NCBI GenBank assembly: GCA_949927415.1
Contig: CATLFB010000001.1
Location: 434,001-498,000, forward strand
Source of the DNA: an uncultured Candidatus Melainabacteria bacterium
GTDB lineage: Bacteria > Cyanobacteriota > Vampirovibrionia > Gastranaerophilales > Gastranaerophilaceae
DNA: 64,000 nucleotides
Reading direction: 5' to 3'
The notes below the pieces were generated by a model. It was not told where the DNA came from. It worked only from the letters and a program-made list of their open reading frames with translations, and made no database searches. Of the stretch, positions 9,507 through 19,163 are shown in pieces (position 1 is the first letter of the stretch; each line of letters begins with the position of its first letter). Made by a program: the position numbers and the translations under genes.

Positions 9507-10312
9507 ATAATTTCGCCGAAATCACCTTCATTAATGCCTTTTATATCGTCCATTTTAGCCGGCATAACAGGCGTTGAAGGGTTTACTTTCGGGAACGATA
9601 CAGGTGAAACGTTTTCCGTACTTTTAGGCGCAACAACAGGGTTTGCGGTTTTCGGGAAAAATCTCAAAGTAACGTTTTGCGAAATATTTCCGGCCGCGAT
9701 TGCTTTACTGTAAAGTTTTATTTGCTCCAGCTTTGCGTATGCTGCAGAAGGAGTTTTGGCTTTGAATTCGTTGTTATTATTGCCTAATTTTTTTGTAAGA
9801 TTTCCGCTCCACATCACAAGCCCGTTTACGGTATCAAGAAGAACGGCATTAGTATCCATTTCAAAAGGGTAGACAATATCAAATCCGCTTGACAAGTCGA
9901 GAACTTCCCACACGCTTCTTCGCAAATTGCTTTTTTTCGTCATTGCGGATGTGGAAATCAGAAGGACTGATTTTGCGGAAAATTCGTTTGAAATATTTTT
10001 TATTGCCGGCATATCGATATTTCCGGCTTTGTTGAATTTTCTCAAAGTATTTATAGTTGTTGTTTTGAGCGCCGGATTTGCGTTTAATTTGGCGCGAACC
10101 AAATCGAGAGACGGCGCTTGAATGGCTGGCGTTTTTGAAAAATTGTCAATCACGTCTTCTGCTATAATATTTGATACTTCATCAAAGCAGTAATAATTGT
10201 TGCAAACATTTTCGATATCAGCCGGAAGAACAAGTACATTAAAAGTTACAGCCGAAGCTTTGAGCGGCACAAACAATAAAAGTGCGAGTAAAACTTTAAA
10301 TAAATTTTTCAT
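9494..10312 (-). CDS. Exported protein, possibly TolB/CsgG-N-like
   Basis: About 272 residues from ATG 10312, where a Sec signal peptide begins (MKNLFKVLLALLLFVPLKASA). A longer form from TTG 10345 would add 11 residues in front of it. The mature part begins VTFNVLVLPADIENV and continues SNIIAEDVIDNFSKTPAIQ, similar in outline to periplasmic domains that bind small partners in TolB/CsgG-like proteins. The C-terminal 60 residues are proline-rich. Only export is well supported; the domain idea is weak. Confidence 0.7.
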   Translation of the reverse strand: MKNLFKVLLALLLFVPLKASAVTFNVLVLPADIENVCNNYYCFDEVSNIIAEDVIDNFSKTPAIQAPSLDLVRAKLNANPALKTTTINTLRKFNKAGNIDMPAIKNISNEFSAKSVLLISTSAMTKKSNLRRSVWEVLDLSSGFDIVYPFEMDTNAVLLDTVNGLVMWSGNLTKKLGNNNNEFKAKTPSAAYAKLEQIKLYSKAIAAGNISQNVTLRFFPKTANPVVAPKSTENVSPVSFPKVNPSTPVMPAKMDDIKGINEGDFGEIIYGL

Positions 10313-10403
10313 AATTTTATTGTAACACATAATTTTCTCATACAAGTAACGGATTAATTTTACACCAATATAACTTAAAATAACATAAAAACAGGAGAGC
10401 CGG

Positions 10404-10787
10404 ATGGACTATCAATTTTTAATGGAAAAAGCAAAGGAAGCATCGAAGAATTCATATTCACCATACTCGCATTTTGCGGTTGGGGCATGCGTTCTTGGTG
10501 AAAGCGGCAATTATTATTACGGCTGCAACTTTGAAAACTCCAGCTTTGGCCTCACTATTTGCGCGGAAAGAAACGCCATCGGTAACGCGATTGCAAACGG
10601 GGAAAAACAGATTAAGGCGATTGCGATTTATTCTCCGAACCGCGAAGATTGTCCGCCTTGCGGGGCTTGCCGGCAGGTAATTTCTGAATTTTCGGCACCT
10701 GAAGGAATTCCTGTTATTACACTGGGCGCAGACGGTCTTATCACGCGGAATTTTAACGAGTTGTTTCCGGGAAGATTTCAGTTGTAG
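10404..10787 (+). CDS. cdd: Cytidine deaminase
   Basis: Deaminates cytidine/deoxycytidine to uridine in pyrimidine salvage. 127 residues, the usual length of the homotetrameric form. Zinc and catalytic motifs are intact: C-A-E (LTICAERNAIGNA) and P-C-x2-C (DCPPCGACRQVISEF); the substrate loop GCNFENSSFG is present. AGGAGAG precedes the ATG. The next gene starts 2 bp downstream. Confidence 0.95.
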   Translation: MDYQFLMEKAKEASKNSYSPYSHFAVGACVLGESGNYYYGCNFENSSFGLTICAERNAIGNAIANGEKQIKAIAIYSPNREDCPPCGACRQVISEFSAPEGIPVITLGADGLITRNFNELFPGRFQL

Positions 10788-10789
10788 AA

Positions 10790-11038
10790 ATGTATATTTT
10801 TGAACTTTTGGTAAAATATTTTCAGAAAAACAGAGTTGAAGATTTGATTGAGAAATATGAAAGCGAGCGCGCACAAGACCCGCTCAATGAGACTTTTGAT
10901 GTCGAAGACGACAGCCAAAATTGCGAGCATGTTTTTCTGCCGATTGACAGCACCAAAGAAACTTTTGCCTGTTCAAAATGCGGACTTGTGATTAATCGAA
11001 AAGCTTACGAAAGCAGGAATTTTTTCAAGGATAAATAA
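10790..11038 (+). CDS. Small zinc-ribbon-like protein, unknown
   Basis: 82 residues, acidic in the middle. It has C-x-H (NCEHVFLPID) and C-x2-C (FACSKCGLVINR), enough for a small zinc ribbon like those in nucleic-acid-binding proteins. It starts 2 bp after the cdd stop and is probably coupled to it. No family name is supported. Confidence 0.65.
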   Translation: MYIFELLVKYFQKNRVEDLIEKYESERAQDPLNETFDVEDDSQNCEHVFLPIDSTKETFACSKCGLVINRKAYESRNFFKDK

Positions 11039-11062
11039 GTTCAAATTTTAGCGTAACTGAAG

Positions 11063-12328
11063 TTATTTTTTTAGAGCCGTTGTTGTTTCCTGCTGAATCA
11101 TTTGTGAAAGGATTTTTTTCGCGGTTTCAAGTTGAACGTCTTTTCTGTTTTTGACATCTTCTGCCGTAAGTTTAACTTCGATATCAGGCGAAATACCTTT
11201 TTTATTGATGTCAGAACCGCTCGGGGTCAGGTATTTTGCGATTGTCAAGTTCAGGCCGGTTTCGTTTGGAAGCGGAATTATTTTTTGCACCATGCCTTTG
11301 CCGAAAGTTTTTGTGCCAAGAAGTTTTGCGCGTTTGTAATCCTTCAGTGCGCCCGAGAGAATTTCGCTGGCACTGGCAGATGAGCCGTCGACAAGCACTA
11401 TCATGGGTTTGTCGATTTCAAATTCGGTGTCTTCTGCGTAGATATCAAATTTGTAGTTGTTACGGCCGACGATACTTACGATATTGCCATCCGGAATAAA
11501 CAGGTTTGCAATAAAGATTGCGTTTGGCAAAAGCCCGCCGGTGTTGCCGCGAAGGTCAAGGATTATCCCTTGAGATTCTTTTGTTTTTTCAACCGCGTCT
11601 ATGAATTCATTCGGGGTTGAGGTTCCTAAAAAGGAGGAAATCTGAATGTATCCGATATTTTTATCAACGGAACTTTTGACTGTTTTTATTTTGATTTCTT
11701 TTCGGGAAACTTTTTTGATAAATTTGTCTTTGTTTCTCAGAATTGTAAGCTGAACGATGGTGTTTTCAGGGCCGCGGACAAGGTTTGCAACATCTGAAAG
11801 CGGAAGACCGTTAACTTCTTTGCCGTTAATGTCTAAAATTATGTCGCCCGGCATAAGATTCGCCGCTTGAGCGGGCGTACCGTCCATAACGTTTATTATG
11901 TGGACTTTACCTGATACTGAGGCAATATTTACGCCTATCCCTGTAATTTTTGAATTCAGAGAGGTATTCTGGTCGTTGTATTCGGCCTTATCCATATATC
12001 TTGAATACGGGTCGTCAAGGCTTGCAAGCATTGAATCAATTGCGACTTTTGCATCCTCGTCGGTTTTAATTTTTCCGTGATAATGCTCTTTCCATCTTGC
12101 CCAGGACTGGTGGTTCATTGAAGGATCATAGTAATTATTTTTTACGGCACCCCAAACATTTTCAAAAAGTTTTTGGCTTGAAACATGCTCATGGTTTACA
12201 AGTTCGCTCGTATCCGTAATGGAAATGTTGTTATTCACATTCATTACAAATTTATTCAGAAGGAACAAACCGGCGATTGTTATTATAAATAAAATTACCT
12301 GATTTCTTTTCATACGATTATTTAACAT
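11063..12328 (-). CDS. Carboxy-terminal processing protease (S41, CtpA-like)
   Basis: 421 residues: an N-terminal signal anchor (VILFIITIAGLFLLNKF), an N-terminal helical region (WARWKEHYHGKI...SLDDPYSRYMDKAEY), a PDZ domain (GIGVNIASVSGKVHIINV...PGDIILDINGKEV) and the S41 protease domain with the catalytic serine in GSSASASEIL and the lysine in TFGKGMVQ. Such proteases trim or degrade envelope proteins in the periplasm. TTG 12331, ATG 12328 and ATG 12313 are all possible starts; none has a clear ribosome-binding site. Cyanobacteria use a relative for D1 processing; that role is not implied here. Confidence 0.92.
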   Translation of the reverse strand: MLNNRMKRNQVILFIITIAGLFLLNKFVMNVNNNISITDTSELVNHEHVSSQKLFENVWGAVKNNYYDPSMNHQSWARWKEHYHGKIKTDEDAKVAIDSMLASLDDPYSRYMDKAEYNDQNTSLNSKITGIGVNIASVSGKVHIINVMDGTPAQAANLMPGDIILDINGKEVNGLPLSDVANLVRGPENTIVQLTILRNKDKFIKKVSRKEIKIKTVKSSVDKNIGYIQISSFLGTSTPNEFIDAVEKTKESQGIILDLRGNTGGLLPNAIFIANLFIPDGNIVSIVGRNNYKFDIYAEDTEFEIDKPMIVLVDGSSASASEILSGALKDYKRAKLLGTKTFGKGMVQKIIPLPNETGLNLTIAKYLTPSGSDINKKGISPDIEVKLTAEDVKNRKDVQLETAKKILSQMIQQETTTALKK

Positions 12329-12385
12329 CAAGGCATTTTTTTAATCAATATACTTTATAATTAGCATGATGGGATATTATAAAGT

Positions 12386-13072
12386 TTACAAATCTTCAAA
12401 GCCCGGGGAGGTTGCCGGAAGTCCTTTGTAGCCTTCATTTGACTGGACTGTTTTGCGGATATATTTGTTAGAATAGTTGCCTTTTTCGAAAAGTTTTTTT
12501 AAGGTATTTTCGCGGTTAACCAGGGGGCTTAAATTTTCGTTGCTTTCCGGGTAGATATCCAAAATTTCGCACCATACAGAGGCTTCCATTGTCCAGGCGT
12601 AAGTTTCTTCCGCGATTGAGTTGTATTCATCCTGATGGAGCGCTTCATGAGAAAGCAAGGCCGCAAGAGCCCCGGGAGGCGCGTCTTTGTGTTTCGGATT
12701 TATAAAAATATAAAGCCGTCCGCCTTTTTTCCAGCCAAGCGCGTCAAAATCAGAATATCCGGGATTGATAGTCCCCAAATCCTTAAACATAACTCTGACA
12801 GGTTTTTGCGAAAGGTTACTTCCTAGAATTGCGCGTCTTGAGAATTCGCCGTTTGTATCTTTCAGCATATCAAGAGCCACATGGAAAATATGTTCTTCGC
12901 TTACGTCTTTGTATAGCGGTTTAATTCTTTTTACGTATTCAGCGTTGTATTTTTCCGGATAATTTTTGGGAATTACCAATTCTTCCTTTTTGCCCAATGC
13001 GTATGACGGAATCGCCATTGAAAACGCCGCAAGCGTGAGCATTATATTCACATATTTTCTAAATCTTTTCAT
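12386..13072 (-). CDS. Exported putative HExxH metalloprotein
   Basis: About 228 residues from ATG 13072 (MKRFRKYVNIMLTLAAFSMAIPSYA, a signal peptide), with GGAGGA upstream. The core LAALLSHEALHQDEYNSIAEETYAW contains HEALH plus a downstream glutamate, the layout of gluzincin-like zinc peptidases. The rest is polar. The active-site pattern is clear; the substrate and whether it is a protease are unknown. Directly upstream of the ctpA-like gene, on the same strand, so the two may act together in the envelope. Confidence 0.7.
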   Translation of the reverse strand: MKRFRKYVNIMLTLAAFSMAIPSYALGKKEELVIPKNYPEKYNAEYVKRIKPLYKDVSEEHIFHVALDMLKDTNGEFSRRAILGSNLSQKPVRVMFKDLGTINPGYSDFDALGWKKGGRLYIFINPKHKDAPPGALAALLSHEALHQDEYNSIAEETYAWTMEASVWCEILDIYPESNENLSPLVNRENTLKKLFEKGNYSNKYIRKTVQSNEGYKGLPATSPGFEDL

Positions 13073-13174
13073 ATCCGCTAATCTCCTCCAAATTACTACA
13101 TACTTAACAGTATATATCATATTATTTTAAGGACAAATTTTTTAAAAACAACATTGAGCCAAAAGCTTTTAAAT

Positions 13175-14746
13175 TCAGGCTTTTCGATTTTTTGCCGCAA
13201 GTTCTTTGTAGATAATTTTATATTCGCTGTTTTTGTTATCGAGAGTTTCGGCTTCCTTAATGTATTCAAAAGCAGTTTTAAAGTCGCCCTTTTCTTTGTA
13301 CAAACCGCTCATTTCAGCATAATAAAGGGGATTGTTTATATCATAAAAAATTGCGCGTTTCATGCATTCAACAGCCTCTTCAAAGTCGCCTTCCGAAGAA
13401 CGGACTTTTGAAAGCCAGCAGTAACCTTTTGAACAATTCACATCGAGTGCAATCGCGTTTTGCGAGAATTCTTTTGTTTTTTCCAGATCGCCCTTTTGGA
13501 AGGCTGCGCCGGCCGCCAGAATATACGCATCCAAATAATTTTCATTTTCGCTTATAACATTTTCCAGAAGGGAAAGCGCATCATCGAACCTTTTTTCTTT
13601 AATATAAACGTTTGCAAAATCGCACTTGTAAGCAAGGTTTTGTGGGAAAAGAGCTGTCAATTCTTCAAGAATTTTTTCGGCTTTGTCTAAATTCAAAAGT
13701 TCTGAATAGACTTTTGCAAGCGCGGATTTTGTGAAAGCATCATCCGGAGAATTTTTCAGGTTTTCTTCAAGAATTTTCTCTGCGCCAAGATAATCATTGA
13801 ATTCAAACTTCAAAAGTGCGTCAAGAACTTTTGTCTGCGAATGGTTGGGATTGTTTTCGAGAATGAATTTGACTTCATTTTGCGCTTTTTCAAAATCTTT
13901 TTGTCTGAAATACAAATAGCAGAGAGAATATCTGTAATCGCAATTATCAACATCAAGCCCGATTGCCTTTTTGTAAGCTGAAACAGCCTCTTCTATCCAG
14001 CCGTTAAGAAAATATGCGTTGCCTAAATTATAGAAATACACGGATTTATTTTTGTTCATTGAAGACGCTTTTGAAAAATATTTTACAGCGTCCGTAAAAC
14101 GCTCATCTTCCATTGCAAAAAGTCCGAGATAGTTTAAAACTTCGTCATTTTCGGTTATTCTCTCGAGTTTTTGGAAAATTTCGCGTGATTTTTGCATATC
14201 GCCATTGTCAAAGTAAATTTTTCCTTTGAGAATTTGCGCATCGTCAGATTCTTCGCTGATTTGCGCAAGAATTTCAAGCGCATGCTCCAAATCTCCCTTT
14301 TGCCTGCAGCAGTTGGCATATTCAACCATCACGTAAGCGTCAGAAAGATTTCCCGAAACATATTTTTCTATTTCGCCGAATTCTTTTAGCTGCGCGAGGA
14401 TATTTATTAAATTTGCAAGGTTTTTGGATGAGCCGTCGAGCGTGTAAATCTTTTCGGCAATTGTTTTAGCATTTTGAAGATTGTTTTCGCGAATGCAGAT
14501 TTCTTTTAAAAGTTTATAAGAATCTATATGGCGCGGATTTTTTAGAAGAACTTTTTCCAGATATTTTTCTGCGCGCACGTAATTGTGAAGCTGAAAATAC
14601 AAATCCCCCAGTTGAAACAAAATTTCCGCATTATCAACATCGCACTCAAGCGTTTTGTAGAGCATTTCGATTGCCTGTTTAAAACAGCCTTGCTCTTTTA
14701 ATTCAAAAGCCTGTTTTATATAGTCTAAAACTTCTTTATCCTGCAT
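13175..14746 (-). CDS. Large TPR-repeat protein
   Basis: 523 residues made almost entirely of tetratricopeptide repeats (for example AEILFQLGDLYFQLHNYVRAEKYLEKVL, VYFYNLGNAYFLNGWIEEAVSAYKKAIGL, KGYCWLSKVRSSEGDFEEAVECMKRAIFYD). No signal peptide, so probably cytosolic or peripheral. It lies 11 bp downstream of the FtsB-like gene, so the two probably share a transcript. TPR proteins are scaffolds; the partner is unknown. Confidence 0.9.
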   Translation of the reverse strand: MQDKEVLDYIKQAFELKEQGCFKQAIEMLYKTLECDVDNAEILFQLGDLYFQLHNYVRAEKYLEKVLLKNPRHIDSYKLLKEICIRENNLQNAKTIAEKIYTLDGSSKNLANLINILAQLKEFGEIEKYVSGNLSDAYVMVEYANCCRQKGDLEHALEILAQISEESDDAQILKGKIYFDNGDMQKSREIFQKLERITENDEVLNYLGLFAMEDERFTDAVKYFSKASSMNKNKSVYFYNLGNAYFLNGWIEEAVSAYKKAIGLDVDNCDYRYSLCYLYFRQKDFEKAQNEVKFILENNPNHSQTKVLDALLKFEFNDYLGAEKILEENLKNSPDDAFTKSALAKVYSELLNLDKAEKILEELTALFPQNLAYKCDFANVYIKEKRFDDALSLLENVISENENYLDAYILAAGAAFQKGDLEKTKEFSQNAIALDVNCSKGYCWLSKVRSSEGDFEEAVECMKRAIFYDINNPLYYAEMSGLYKEKGDFKTAFEYIKEAETLDNKNSEYKIIYKELAAKNRKA

Positions 14747-14757
14747 ATATCCTCTGA

Positions 14758-15189
14758 TTATTTTTTCTTCTTATTTTTAGTTTCGGGAACGGGCTTGTTG
14801 ATAATCACCAGAACCTCATCTTCGCCGGCCATTTTCAGATTGTTGCGCGCAATGCCTTCAAGCGAGGCGGCTGATGAAAACTGCCTGATATCATTTTTTA
14901 AATCCTGATTGCGTGCCTCAGCCTCATCGCGAACTTTTTCAAGCGTATTAATTTTAGCCCTGTAAGAAATCGTTTTTGAGATATTCAAAATCGCGCCAAA
15001 TCCCACCTGAACAAGGCAGAACAGCAAAACAAGCGTCAAAAAAGAATAATAGAAACCCTTTTTGACCTTTTGCGCACGGCTTTTATGCTTCAATTTTTGA
15101 GAAGCATCTTTTGGCGCCTGAGAATTCGCATTCAGATTCCCTTCCGGATTCGGGTTGTTATTTTGATTTTGCGCACAATCTTCTGACAC
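14758..15189 (-). CDS. FtsB/DivIC-like septum formation protein
   Basis: 143 residues: an asparagine/proline-rich cytoplasmic tail, a single transmembrane helix (FYYSFLTLVLLFCLVQVGFGAIL, about residues 46-68), then a coiled coil (KINTLEKVRDEAEARNQDLKNDI) and a C-terminal EGIARNNLKMAGEDEVLVII typical of septum formation initiators. The start is GTG 15189 with GAGG 7 bases upstream. Expected partners are FtsL and FtsQ. An FtsL-like gene is at 19164 but not adjacent. Confidence 0.8.
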   Translation of the reverse strand: MSEDCAQNQNNNPNPEGNLNANSQAPKDASQKLKHKSRAQKVKKGFYYSFLTLVLLFCLVQVGFGAILNISKTISYRAKINTLEKVRDEAEARNQDLKNDIRQFSSAASLEGIARNNLKMAGEDEVLVIINKPVPETKNKKKK

Positions 15190-15260
15190 ACATACCTCAC
15201 TTAATTTCTGACTATATTATAAACAAAATAAAATGCGCAAACAACAATGTTTTCATAAAT

Positions 15261-16133
15261 TTACAATTTGAAATTAGTGGAAAATTCCACCTGCGACCAC
15301 GAGTTGCCGCTATTAACGTCATAGGTATGCTTTGCACCGACATTAAATCTCATACGGTCAATATCTTTGCTTCCGAGCGGATTAATCGAGAAAACAAGTT
15401 CGCTAGACCTTCTGTTTCGCGTCATATCTGCTGAAAGTATTTCCTGAATTGCAAAAATATTATTGAATTTCAACTCCGGAATTATGCTGAAATTATCAGT
15501 CTGAATCTGCGAAACCGTCATGTTATTTTTTTTGTATTTAGAGCTTAGAGAAAAATATTTGGTGTCATATTTTGTAAACAAACTTGTCGTATTTTCAAGC
15601 TGGGCAATGTTTGTGGATTCAGTGTCAAACGAAGTCCCTAAAGACCAGTTACCTTCTTTGATTACGTAATTTTTACTGTATGGCGAAATATTATACTCTT
15701 CACCCTTAAATTTCGAAATCGAATAGATGTTTTTCATATCCGGAACAATCTTTTTTGATTCCGCAAGCTTTTGGGCAGCCATTTGTTCAGGCGTTTTTAG
15801 ATTAAGCACAAACTTCTTATGATCATCCATATATAAAATATCGTCCGCACCTTCGACAAATTCCGTATAACCCTTCAATGTCACAGGTTTTAGAACAATT
15901 ACTTCGCCTTCTTCCGGCATAAGTTCCTGCTCTTCAGATGACTCTTTTTCCTGTTTTTTATTCTTTTTGGAAACCTTTTCTGTTGTCACAGCCCCGTCTT
16001 CATCATCAGGCATTGCATAAATGAAGATATTCGGCAATGTTGGCTTTTCTTCATGCGGAATCTCTCCCGCAAAACACGGAATGAAACTAAATACAAACAA
16101 AAATATTGCAGATATAATTCCCGCTCTCTTCAT
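15261..16133 (-). CDS. Exported, possibly outer-membrane beta-barrel protein
   Basis: 290 residues with a signal peptide (MKRAGIISAIFLFVFSFIPCFA), a charged linker rich in K/E/S to about residue 75, and a C-terminal half of alternating short strands (FSLSSKYKKNNMTVSQIQTDNFSI, RMRFNVGAKHTYDV, SWSQVEFSTNFKL) consistent with an outer-membrane barrel, although the last residue is leucine. No family recognised. The gene is single and minus-strand, divergent from gltX. Confidence 0.6.
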   Translation of the reverse strand: MKRAGIISAIFLFVFSFIPCFAGEIPHEEKPTLPNIFIYAMPDDEDGAVTTEKVSKKNKKQEKESSEEQELMPEEGEVIVLKPVTLKGYTEFVEGADDILYMDDHKKFVLNLKTPEQMAAQKLAESKKIVPDMKNIYSISKFKGEEYNISPYSKNYVIKEGNWSLGTSFDTESTNIAQLENTTSLFTKYDTKYFSLSSKYKKNNMTVSQIQTDNFSIIPELKFNNIFAIQEILSADMTRNRRSSELVFSINPLGSKDIDRMRFNVGAKHTYDVNSGNSWSQVEFSTNFKL

Positions 16134-16277
16134 ACTCCTATTTTAGCCTCTAACAGAATGTAGTCAAATAGTTTACGGGAAGTTAAGTAAAAGTTTCAAA
16201 TATTTGCTTTTCCTTGAAATTATTTTTTCCGCGTGATAAAATTTTTTTGCGAAATATAAAAGAAAACGAGGTTTACA

Positions 16278-17738
16278 ATGGAAGATGTAAGAGTCAGAAT
16301 AGCGCCCTCTCCGAGCGGTAATTTGCATGTCGGAACGGCAAGAACAGCTTTATTTAATTATTTATTTGCAAAGAAAAATAACGGTAAATTCGTACTCAGA
16401 ATTGAAGATACAGACGCTGAGCGCACAAGTCAGGAATATATCGACAATATTTTTGACAGCTTAAAGGCTCTCGGGCTAAACTGGGATGAAGGTCCGGATG
16501 TTGGCGGTCCTTACGGCCCTTACACACAATCCGAAAGATTTGACATTTATCCGAAATACGTTCAGGAACTTTTAGACAAAGGTTTTGCCTACGAATGCTT
16601 CTGCACGCCGGAAGAACTTGAGGCTGAAAAAGAAGAAGCTTCAAAAAACAAAAAACCTTATGTTTACACAAGAAAATGCGAAAATTTGACAGAAGATGAA
16701 AAAGCAAAACTCCGCGCAGAAGGAAGAAAACCCGCAATCAGATTCAACATTGCAAAAGCGCAAAAAGCTTTTCATGAAACTTCAATGCTTACATTTGAAG
16801 ATATGGTAAAAGGCGAACTTCATGTAGATACAAACCTTCTCGGCGATTTCGTAATCCTGAAGTCAAACGGAACTCCGACATACAACTTCGCGGTTGTAAT
16901 TGACGATATGCTGATGAAGATTTCCCATGTAATCCGCGGCGAAGACCATATTTCAAACACATTCAAACAGATTTTAATATTTGAAGCGCTGGGTGCTGAA
17001 GTTCCGAAATTCGGACATTTGGGAATGATTCTTGCTCCTGACAGAAGCAAGCTTTCAAAACGTCATGGAGCAACTGCTGTTTCCGAATTCGTTGAAAAAG
17101 GCTATCTGACAGACGCTTTGATTAACTTTGTTGCACTTCTTGGCTGGTCGCCTTCTGACGGACAGGAAATTAAAACAGTTGATGAAATCGCACAGGATTT
17201 CAGAATCAATGAAATCTCATCTTCAAACTCAATTTTCGAATACGACAAACTCAACTGGATGAACAGCCACTATATCAAAATGCTTTCAATTCCTGAGTTG
17301 AAGGAAAGATTGAAACCATATCTTGAAAAATACAACTTATCAGAACTCACAGATGCTCAATACACAAGAATGGTTGAAATCACTTATGAACCGTTGACTC
17401 TGCTTTCAGACATCACTGATGCGGTTCCGTATTTCTTCGGCGAAGGCGTCGAATTCGACGAAAAAGCAAAAGAAACGCTCGAAACTGATGTTTCGCAGGA
17501 TGTGTTGAAAAAATTCCTAGAACAAGCCAAAGATTGGGAATGGACAGAAGAAAATCTTCATGAAAAACTTGAAGCTTTCAGAGCATTCTACAAAGAAAAA
17601 GGCGTAAAACCAAAAGTTACAATGTGGGCCATCCGCGCAGCCGTAACAGGCAGAATCTGCGGAGCCGATATGACAGCAATCCTTGCAATCATCGGCGAAG
17701 ACAAGACTTTCAGCCGTGTCAAAGCTGCTATTAAATAA
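16278..17738 (+). CDS. gltX: Glutamyl-tRNA synthetase
   Basis: Charges tRNA-Glu. 486 residues, the normal class I length. HIGH-type motif SGNLHVGTARTALFN near the N-terminus and KMSKS-type KLSKRHG at about residues 256-262; the cysteine-containing insert CFCTPEELEAEKEEA is present. No second tRNA-Glu/Gln synthetase is visible, so whether it also misacylates tRNA-Gln cannot be judged. Single plus-strand gene. Confidence 0.97.
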   Translation: MEDVRVRIAPSPSGNLHVGTARTALFNYLFAKKNNGKFVLRIEDTDAERTSQEYIDNIFDSLKALGLNWDEGPDVGGPYGPYTQSERFDIYPKYVQELLDKGFAYECFCTPEELEAEKEEASKNKKPYVYTRKCENLTEDEKAKLRAEGRKPAIRFNIAKAQKAFHETSMLTFEDMVKGELHVDTNLLGDFVILKSNGTPTYNFAVVIDDMLMKISHVIRGEDHISNTFKQILIFEALGAEVPKFGHLGMILAPDRSKLSKRHGATAVSEFVEKGYLTDALINFVALLGWSPSDGQEIKTVDEIAQDFRINEISSSNSIFEYDKLNWMNSHYIKMLSIPELKERLKPYLEKYNLSELTDAQYTRMVEITYEPLTLLSDITDAVPYFFGEGVEFDEKAKETLETDVSQDVLKKFLEQAKDWEWTEENLHEKLEAFRAFYKEKGVKPKVTMWAIRAAVTGRICGADMTAILAIIGEDKTFSRVKAAIK

Positions 17739-17779
17739 TAAAAACTACACCTGTAATATTTTGTAAATAAATGTAACAA

Positions 17780-17816
17780 AACAGTCGTCAGAAATTAAAG
17801 ATTTTTGACGGCTGTT
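17780..17816 (+). terminator. Hairpin after gltX
   Basis: AACAGTCGTCA at 17780-17790 pairs with TGACGGCTGTT at 17806-17816 (two G-T pairs). There is no long T-run after it on the plus strand, so it may be a weak or antisense terminator. Confidence 0.35.
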
Positions 17817-17849
17817 CCGTATATTCAAATATATTAACGGGTTGCACGA

Positions 17850-17888
17850 GTCCGGTATTAAATTGAGAGTATATAAGAGTAACCGGAC
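17850..17888. promoter_or_regulatory. Inverted repeat upstream of the 83-residue gene
   Basis: GTCCGGT at 17850-17856 and its exact complement ACCGGAC at 17882-17888 flank an AT-rich stretch with TATATAAG. The arms are 25 bases apart and lie 20 bases before the ATG at 17908. It may be an operator or a leader hairpin. Confidence 0.3.
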
Positions 17889-17907
17889 AACTAAAGGAGT
17901 TTAAAAT

Positions 17908-18159
17908 ATGGCAGTAGCAAAAAGAGCATCAGAACATCAAAATTATGCAGAAGTACTGGAATTCTTCACAGCGGAAGAAGTTCAGAACAACCTGACATTC
18001 ATTATGCTGGTTGATTCTTTGATTCGCAAAGGCGTAGAGCACAAAAACAAAATTATTAAAGTTATTGACCCTGAAGATGAAAACAACATCTTGTACTACA
18101 CAAATGACAAGTTTTTGGAAGTAATCGACATGTACGGTCTTGACGGCTTTATTTATTAA
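17908..18159 (+). CDS. Small conserved-looking protein, unknown
   Basis: 83 residues, acidic, cysteine-free, no signal peptide (MAVAKRASEHQNYAEVLEFFT...YGLDGFIY). AAAGGAG precedes the ATG. It is 23 bp upstream of rsmH on the same strand and may be cotranscribed. Not recognised. Confidence 0.65.
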   Translation: MAVAKRASEHQNYAEVLEFFTAEEVQNNLTFIMLVDSLIRKGVEHKNKIIKVIDPEDENNILYYTNDKFLEVIDMYGLDGFIY

Positions 18160-18182
18160 TATGCGCATGCTAAACTTTAAGC

Positions 18183-19112
18183 ATGGAATTTAAGCATTAT
18201 ACGGTAATGAAAAATGAAGCAGTCGATGCGCTGGAATGCAGCAGCGGCAAGATATATGTAGACTGCACACTTGGCGGCGGAGGCCACAGCGGGCTGATAC
18301 TCGAAAGAATTCAGCCGGAGGGCAGACTTATTGCATTTGATATTGATCAGGATGCAATAGATTCGGCATCTGAACGATTAAAAGATTACAAAAATTTAAC
18401 AATAGTCAAAAACTCCTATACGACTATCAAGCAGACACTTGCCACACTTGGGATTTCTAAGATTTCGGGCGGTGTCCTGTTTGATTTGGGCGCAAGCTAT
18501 CACCAGTTTAATAAGGCTGAGCGCGGCTTTTCATTCTCAAAAGAAGCGCCGCTTGATATGCGGTTTAACCGGGATGCTGAATTTTCGGCGTATGATGTTG
18601 TAAACACGTATTCAGAAGCGGATTTGGTACGGATATTTTCAGAATACGGTGAAGAAAGATTTTCAAAAAGAATAGCAAAAAAAATAGTTGAGGAAAGAAA
18701 AGCACTCAAGATTGCAACAACAACAGAACTGGCAAACTTAATTGTTAATTGCACCCCACGCGTAAAATCATCCATCCATCCGGCAACACGTGTATTTCAG
18801 GCAATTCGAATCGAAGTTAACCAAGAGTTAACAAATGTTAAAAATACTCTAAATGATGTGTTGGATTTATTGGAAGTTGGTGCTATAATAAGTGTAATAA
18901 GTTTTCATTCTCTTGAAGACAGGTTAGTGAAAAACTTATTCAGATATCATTCGCAAAAATGTCACTGCGAACCAAATCAAATGATTTGCAAGTGCCCGCC
19001 GCCAAGGCTGGAATTGGTTAACAGAAAACCGATAATTGCGAGTGAAGAGGAGATTAAAGAAAATCCGCCGTCAAGAAGTGCAAAATTGAGAATTGCAAGA
19101 TGTATTAATTAG
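18183..19112 (+). CDS. rsmH: 16S rRNA (cytosine-1402-N4) methyltransferase
   Basis: 309 residues. It opens with HYTVMKNEAVDAL and has the S-adenosylmethionine-binding YVDCTLGGGGHSGLIL, then LFDLGASYHQFNKAERGFSF, IEVNQELTN and the C-terminal FHSLEDRLVKN with a C-x-C...C-x-C stretch (CHCEPNQMICKC). RsmH modifies 16S rRNA and typically begins dcw division clusters; here it is followed by the ftsL-like gene, while the other mur/fts genes lie on the opposite strand 2-8 kb away. Confidence 0.95.
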   Translation: MEFKHYTVMKNEAVDALECSSGKIYVDCTLGGGGHSGLILERIQPEGRLIAFDIDQDAIDSASERLKDYKNLTIVKNSYTTIKQTLATLGISKISGGVLFDLGASYHQFNKAERGFSFSKEAPLDMRFNRDAEFSAYDVVNTYSEADLVRIFSEYGEERFSKRIAKKIVEERKALKIATTTELANLIVNCTPRVKSSIHPATRVFQAIRIEVNQELTNVKNTLNDVLDLLEVGAIISVISFHSLEDRLVKNLFRYHSQKCHCEPNQMICKCPPPRLELVNRKPIIASEEEIKENPPSRSAKLRIARCIN

Positions 19113-19163
19113 TTTTTGAAAAAGATTTTTCACATTTTGGGGCATCAGTTGGGGAATTAAAAG